A stretch of DNA of 51,424 bases from Deltaproteobacteria bacterium GWA2_54_12 (lineage in GTDB: Bacteria; Desulfobacterota; GWC2-55-46). The stretch lies in assembly GCA_001795535.1 (NCBI GenBank), contig MGPK01000069.1, positions 21,250 to 72,673 of the forward strand, given 5' to 3'. Made by a program: the position numbers and the translations under genes. Positions 48,702 to 51,424 of this stretch are shown here, piece after piece. Below the pieces are notes generated by a model that was not told the DNA's origin, did no database searches, and saw only the letters and a program-made list of their open reading frames with translations. Each line of letters starts with the position of its first letter. The first letter of the stretch is position 1.

Positions 48702-51146
48702 TTACTCCTCGACTGCCTCGCCCTCATCTTCTTTTTCAGCCAGGGAAGCTATCCCTGTTATGTGTTCGTCCTTGTCAACATCCATGAGCTTTACGCCCTG
48801 GGTGTTCCTGCCAATGACCGTGACGCCCTTCATCGCTATCCTTATGATCTTCCCGGTGCTGGTGGATATCATCAGCTCGTCGGAGTCCCTCACCTTGGCG
48901 ATTGCGGCAACTGGGCCGTTCTTTTCGGTTATCTTGATGTTGATCAAGCCGCTTCCGCCCCTGTTCTGGCCCCTGTACTCGGAGAACTCGGTCCTCTTGC
49001 CGTAGCCGCCCTCGGTCACGGTAAGTATGGTCGCGCCCTCCTCGACAGTCTCCATCGACACGACCCGGTCGGCGTCATCGAGCTTTATGCCCTTCACGCC
49101 CCTGGCCGTACGCCCCATCTCCCTCACCTCTTCCTCATGGAACCTTATGGCCTGGCCCATGCGGGTGCCGAGGAACAGGTCGGTCTTGCCGTCCGTGAGC
49201 CTGGCCGCTATGAGGCTGTCCCCCTCGTCGAGGTTGACGGCAATGAGACCGCCGGTGCGGATATGTGAAAAGCTCATGAGGTCGGACTTTTTCACCACGC
49301 CGTGCGCCGTTGCCATGGTGATGAAATACCCTTCCTTGAAATCGCGGACCGGCAGATAGGCCGTTATGTTCTCGCCGGGGGCCACATTAAGGATATTGAC
49401 TATGGCCTTGCCCTTGGCGGCCCTTCCGGCCTGGGGTATGTCATAGACCTTGAGCGAATAGACCTTCCCCTTGTCCGTAAAAAAGAGGATATAGCTGTGG
49501 GTCGAGGCTATGAAGAGGTTCGAGACAAAATCCTCCTCTTTGGTGGTCATGCCCATCTTCCCCTTGCCGCCCCGCTTCTGTATCTTGAACAAGCTCGTCG
49601 GGTTCCTCTTTATATAGCCGCCGCTGGATATGGTTACGACCATGTCCTCCTCGGCGATGAGGTCTTCGAGGGTTATCTCGCCCGCCTCGTCGACTATCTG
49701 GGTGCGCCTTTCGTCCCCGAACCTCTCCCTTATCTCCTTGAGCTCGTCCACGACGACGCCCATGAGAAGAGCTTCGCTCGCGAGTATCTCCTCGAGGCGC
49801 GCTATCAGCTTCAGAATGTCCTGATACTCCTGGATTATCTTGTCCCTTTCGAGTGCCGTAAGCCTCTGGAGCCTCATGTCCAGGATGGCCTGAGACTGTA
49901 TCTCAGAGAGCTTGAAGTTCGCGATAAGTCCGCTCTTGGCCTCCTGCGGGCTCTTCGAGGCCCGGATGAGCTTTATGACGGCATCGAGGTTGTCGAGGGC
50001 GATCTTCAAGCCCTCCAAGATGTGTGCCCTCTCTCTGGCCTTCTTGAGGTCGAATACTATCCTTCTGGCGACGACCTCGCGCCTGAACTTCACGAACTCC
50101 TTCAGGAGCGAAGCCAGAGGCAAAACCCTGGGCTGGCCCTCGACTATGGCGAGGTTTATTATGCCGAAAGAAGTCTTCATCTGGGTATGGAGGTAGAGGT
50201 TGTTGAGGATGACCTCGGCCACCTCGTCCCTCTTTATCTCCACGACGACCCTCATGCCCTCGCGGTCAGACTCGTCCCTGACATCTGATATGCCTTCTAT
50301 CTTCTTGTCCCTCACAAGGTCGGCTATGCTCTCTATGAGCTTCGCCTTGTTCACCATGTAGGGCAGCTCCGTAATCACTATCGACTGTCTGTTGGTCCTC
50401 GGGTTCTTCTCTATGCTGGCCTTCGCGCGTATCTGCAGAACGCCCCTGCCGGTCGCGTAGGCGTCCCTTATGCCCTGGCGTCCGTTGATGAAACCGGCGG
50501 TGGGGAAGTCCGGGCCCGGCACGAATGTCATGAGCTCTTTTACTGTGGCGTCCGGCTTATCGATGATATAGATGAGCGCGTCGATTATCTCGCGCAGGTT
50601 ATGCGGGGGCATGTTTGTGGCCATGCCCACGGCAATGCCTGAAGAGCCGTTCACAAGAAGGCACGGAAAGGCCGCCGGAAGCACCATCGGCTCTTTTAAC
50701 GATTCGTCGTAGTTGGGCTGGAAATCGACCGTTTCTTTTTCGAGGTCTTTCAGGAGCTCGGAGGCAAGCCTCGCCATCCTGACTTCCGTGTACCTCATGG
50801 CCGCCGGAGGGTCGCCGTCGATGGAGCCGAAGTTTCCCTGACCGTCTATGAGCGGATAGCGAAGAGAGAAGTCCTGGACCATCCTTGTGATGGCGTCGTA
50901 CACGGCAGAGTCTCCGTGCGGATGGTACTTACCTATGACGTCTCCGACGACGCGGGCTGATTTCTTGTAGGCCTTGTTCCACTCCACGCCCATTTCGTGC
51001 ATGGCGAACAGGATCCTTCTGTGCACAGGTTTGAGCCCGTCCCTTACATCCGGCAACGCCCTGCCTACGATGACCGACATGGCGTAGTCCAGATAGGACT
51101 TTTTCATCTCGTCTTCGATATATACCGGTATTTGTTCCTGAGCCAT
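48702..51146 (-). CDS. gyrA: DNA gyrase subunit A
   Basis: Breakage-reunion subunit of the A2B2 gyrase that negatively supercoils DNA. 814 residues. Catalytic Tyr119 is in AAMRYTE. The quinolone pocket is wild type in form: [13 protein letters not shown] with Ser80 and Asp84 (E. coli 83 and 87). Five to six beta-pinwheel blades make the C-terminal domain, and the GyrA box is present as QKRGGKG, which separates it from ParC. The acidic tail ends [17 protein letters not shown] ribosome site before ATG 51146. gyrB is not in the window. Confidence 0.97.
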   Translation of the reverse strand: MAQEQIPVYIEDEMKKSYLDYAMSVIVGRALPDVRDGLKPVHRRILFAMHEMGVEWNKAYKKSARVVGDVIGKYHPHGDSAVYDAITRMVQDFSLRYPLIDGQGNFGSIDGDPPAAMRYTEVRMARLASELLKDLEKETVDFQPNYDESLKEPMVLPAAFPCLLVNGSSGIAVGMATNMPPHNLREIIDALIYIIDKPDATVKELMTFVPGPDFPTAGFINGRQGIRDAYATGRGVLQIRAKASIEKNPRTNRQSIVITELPYMVNKAKLIESIADLVRDKKIEGISDVRDESDREGMRVVVEIKRDEVAEVILNNLYLHTQMKTSFGIINLAIVEGQPRVLPLASLLKEFVKFRREVVARRIVFDLKKARERAHILEGLKIALDNLDAVIKLIRASKSPQEAKSGLIANFKLSEIQSQAILDMRLQRLTALERDKIIQEYQDILKLIARLEEILASEALLMGVVVDELKEIRERFGDERRTQIVDEAGEITLEDLIAEEDMVVTISSGGYIKRNPTSLFKIQKRGGKGKMGMTTKEEDFVSNLFIASTHSYILFFTDKGKVYSLKVYDIPQAGRAAKGKAIVNILNVAPGENITAYLPVRDFKEGYFITMATAHGVVKKSDLMSFSHIRTGGLIAVNLDEGDSLIAARLTDGKTDLFLGTRMGQAIRFHEEEVREMGRTARGVKGIKLDDADRVVSMETVEEGATILTVTEGGYGKRTEFSEYRGQNRGGSGLINIKITEKNGPVAAIAKVRDSDELMISTSTGKIIRIAMKGVTVIGRNTQGVKLMDVDKDEHITGIASLAEKEDEGEAVEE

Positions 51147-51424
51147 TTTCCCTCGCTTTATAAAGACTGAAAAGACCCTTTTCAGGCGGCCTTGCCGGAA
51201 ATTCTTCGTTCATTTGATGCAAGCCGCGAAAAAGGGTATATACTTATCCGAATCGTTTCAATATTTTATAATATCCAAGGACTCACGAGCGTGTCAAGGA
51301 TATAAAGCCGCCATGCTGGCGCCGGGCGGCCGGCAGCCCCTTGATGCTCAATTTATTGATGACAGGGAGATTGTTTTCTGCTAATCTTCTACCTTTAAAA
51401 TCCAGGGCCGCCCCTGTCCTGAGG
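51147..51424. other. Upstream region of gyrA without a recognised gene
   Basis: 278 bp at the window edge. It is AT-rich near 51230-51275 (TTTCAATATTTTATAATATCC), a plausible promoter zone, but no clear -35/-10 pair was found on the minus strand. A short GC palindrome (GGCGCCGGGCGGCCGGC...) is near 51318. A gene beyond the edge cannot be excluded. Confidence 0.4.

Noticed and set aside
49302-50288. Open frame of 328 codons opposite gyrA
   Set aside because: Shadow of gyrA; no recognisable protein features.

Overview
The window is a gene-dense chromosomal segment of fairly GC-rich DNA from a Gram-negative, flagellar or otherwise chemotactic bacterium. Evidence for an outer membrane is two beta-barrel proteins, FecR-type and other secreted proteins, and a lipoprotein. 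Heavy use of ATA and AGG codons, a multi-domain kinase with a periplasmic CxxCH motif, larB/larC, type-2 TrpB, formate-tetrahydrofolate ligase and an MFS-PlsC-AMP-ligase fusion fit an uncultured lineage near the former Deltaproteobacteria (Desulfobacterota) or Nitrospirota. I cannot place it more closely from sequence reading alone. No rRNA, tRNA, CRISPR array, transposase or phage gene was seen.

Layout. 1-3513 (minus) is a nitrogen module: an ammonium transporter cut by the window edge, a BBP2-type porin, a class I glutamine amidotransferase and an ANTAR response regulator. 3599-7022 holds glycogen synthase, then type-2 TrpB and a small membrane protein on the other strand. 7149-12976 is an envelope/accessory stretch: FecR-like protein, TPR-plus-barrel protein, orphan PAS protein, secreted unknown and SEC-C protein. 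13100-21540 (plus) has fhs, the Aas-like fusion, comEC and a DUF4124 protein. 21682-28482 (minus) has an MBL hydrolase, larC and larB joined to a chemotaxis cluster (mcp-cheW-cheY-cheA). 28773-36006 (minus) has thiL, lon, hsp20, galU and a UvrD/PcrA helicase. 36530-40225 has a Bcp peroxiredoxin, a cupin, an RCC1-repeat lipoprotein and a REC-GAF-GGDEF protein. 40432-51146 (minus) has uvrC, efp, an aldolase-family gene, the hybrid heme-type kinase, gpsA and gyrA.

Most notable system. The porin-amt unit has a consensus sigma-54 promoter at 2091-2108. Its roughly 145-nt leader carries two small hairpins, each with a six-base loop that has A at position 1 and G at position 4. The second hairpin overlaps the 5' arm of a strong intrinsic terminator. 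This is the architecture of ANTAR antitermination targets. The ANTAR response regulator is encoded just upstream and has its own consensus sigma-54 promoter (3496-3513), which would give an almost leaderless mRNA. Together these suggest two-layer control of ammonium uptake: sigma-54/activator at initiation and ANTAR antitermination in the leader.

The intergenic regions are rich in dispersed palindromic repeats. A 100-135 bp inverted-repeat element (7044, 12133, 36014 and a diverged copy at 26279) abuts stop codons at three of its four sites. A nested 165-bp inverted repeat lies at 40238. Several short palindrome families recur at 5120, 18207-18428, 21554-21613, 28704-28766, 36234-36524 and 42300-42560.
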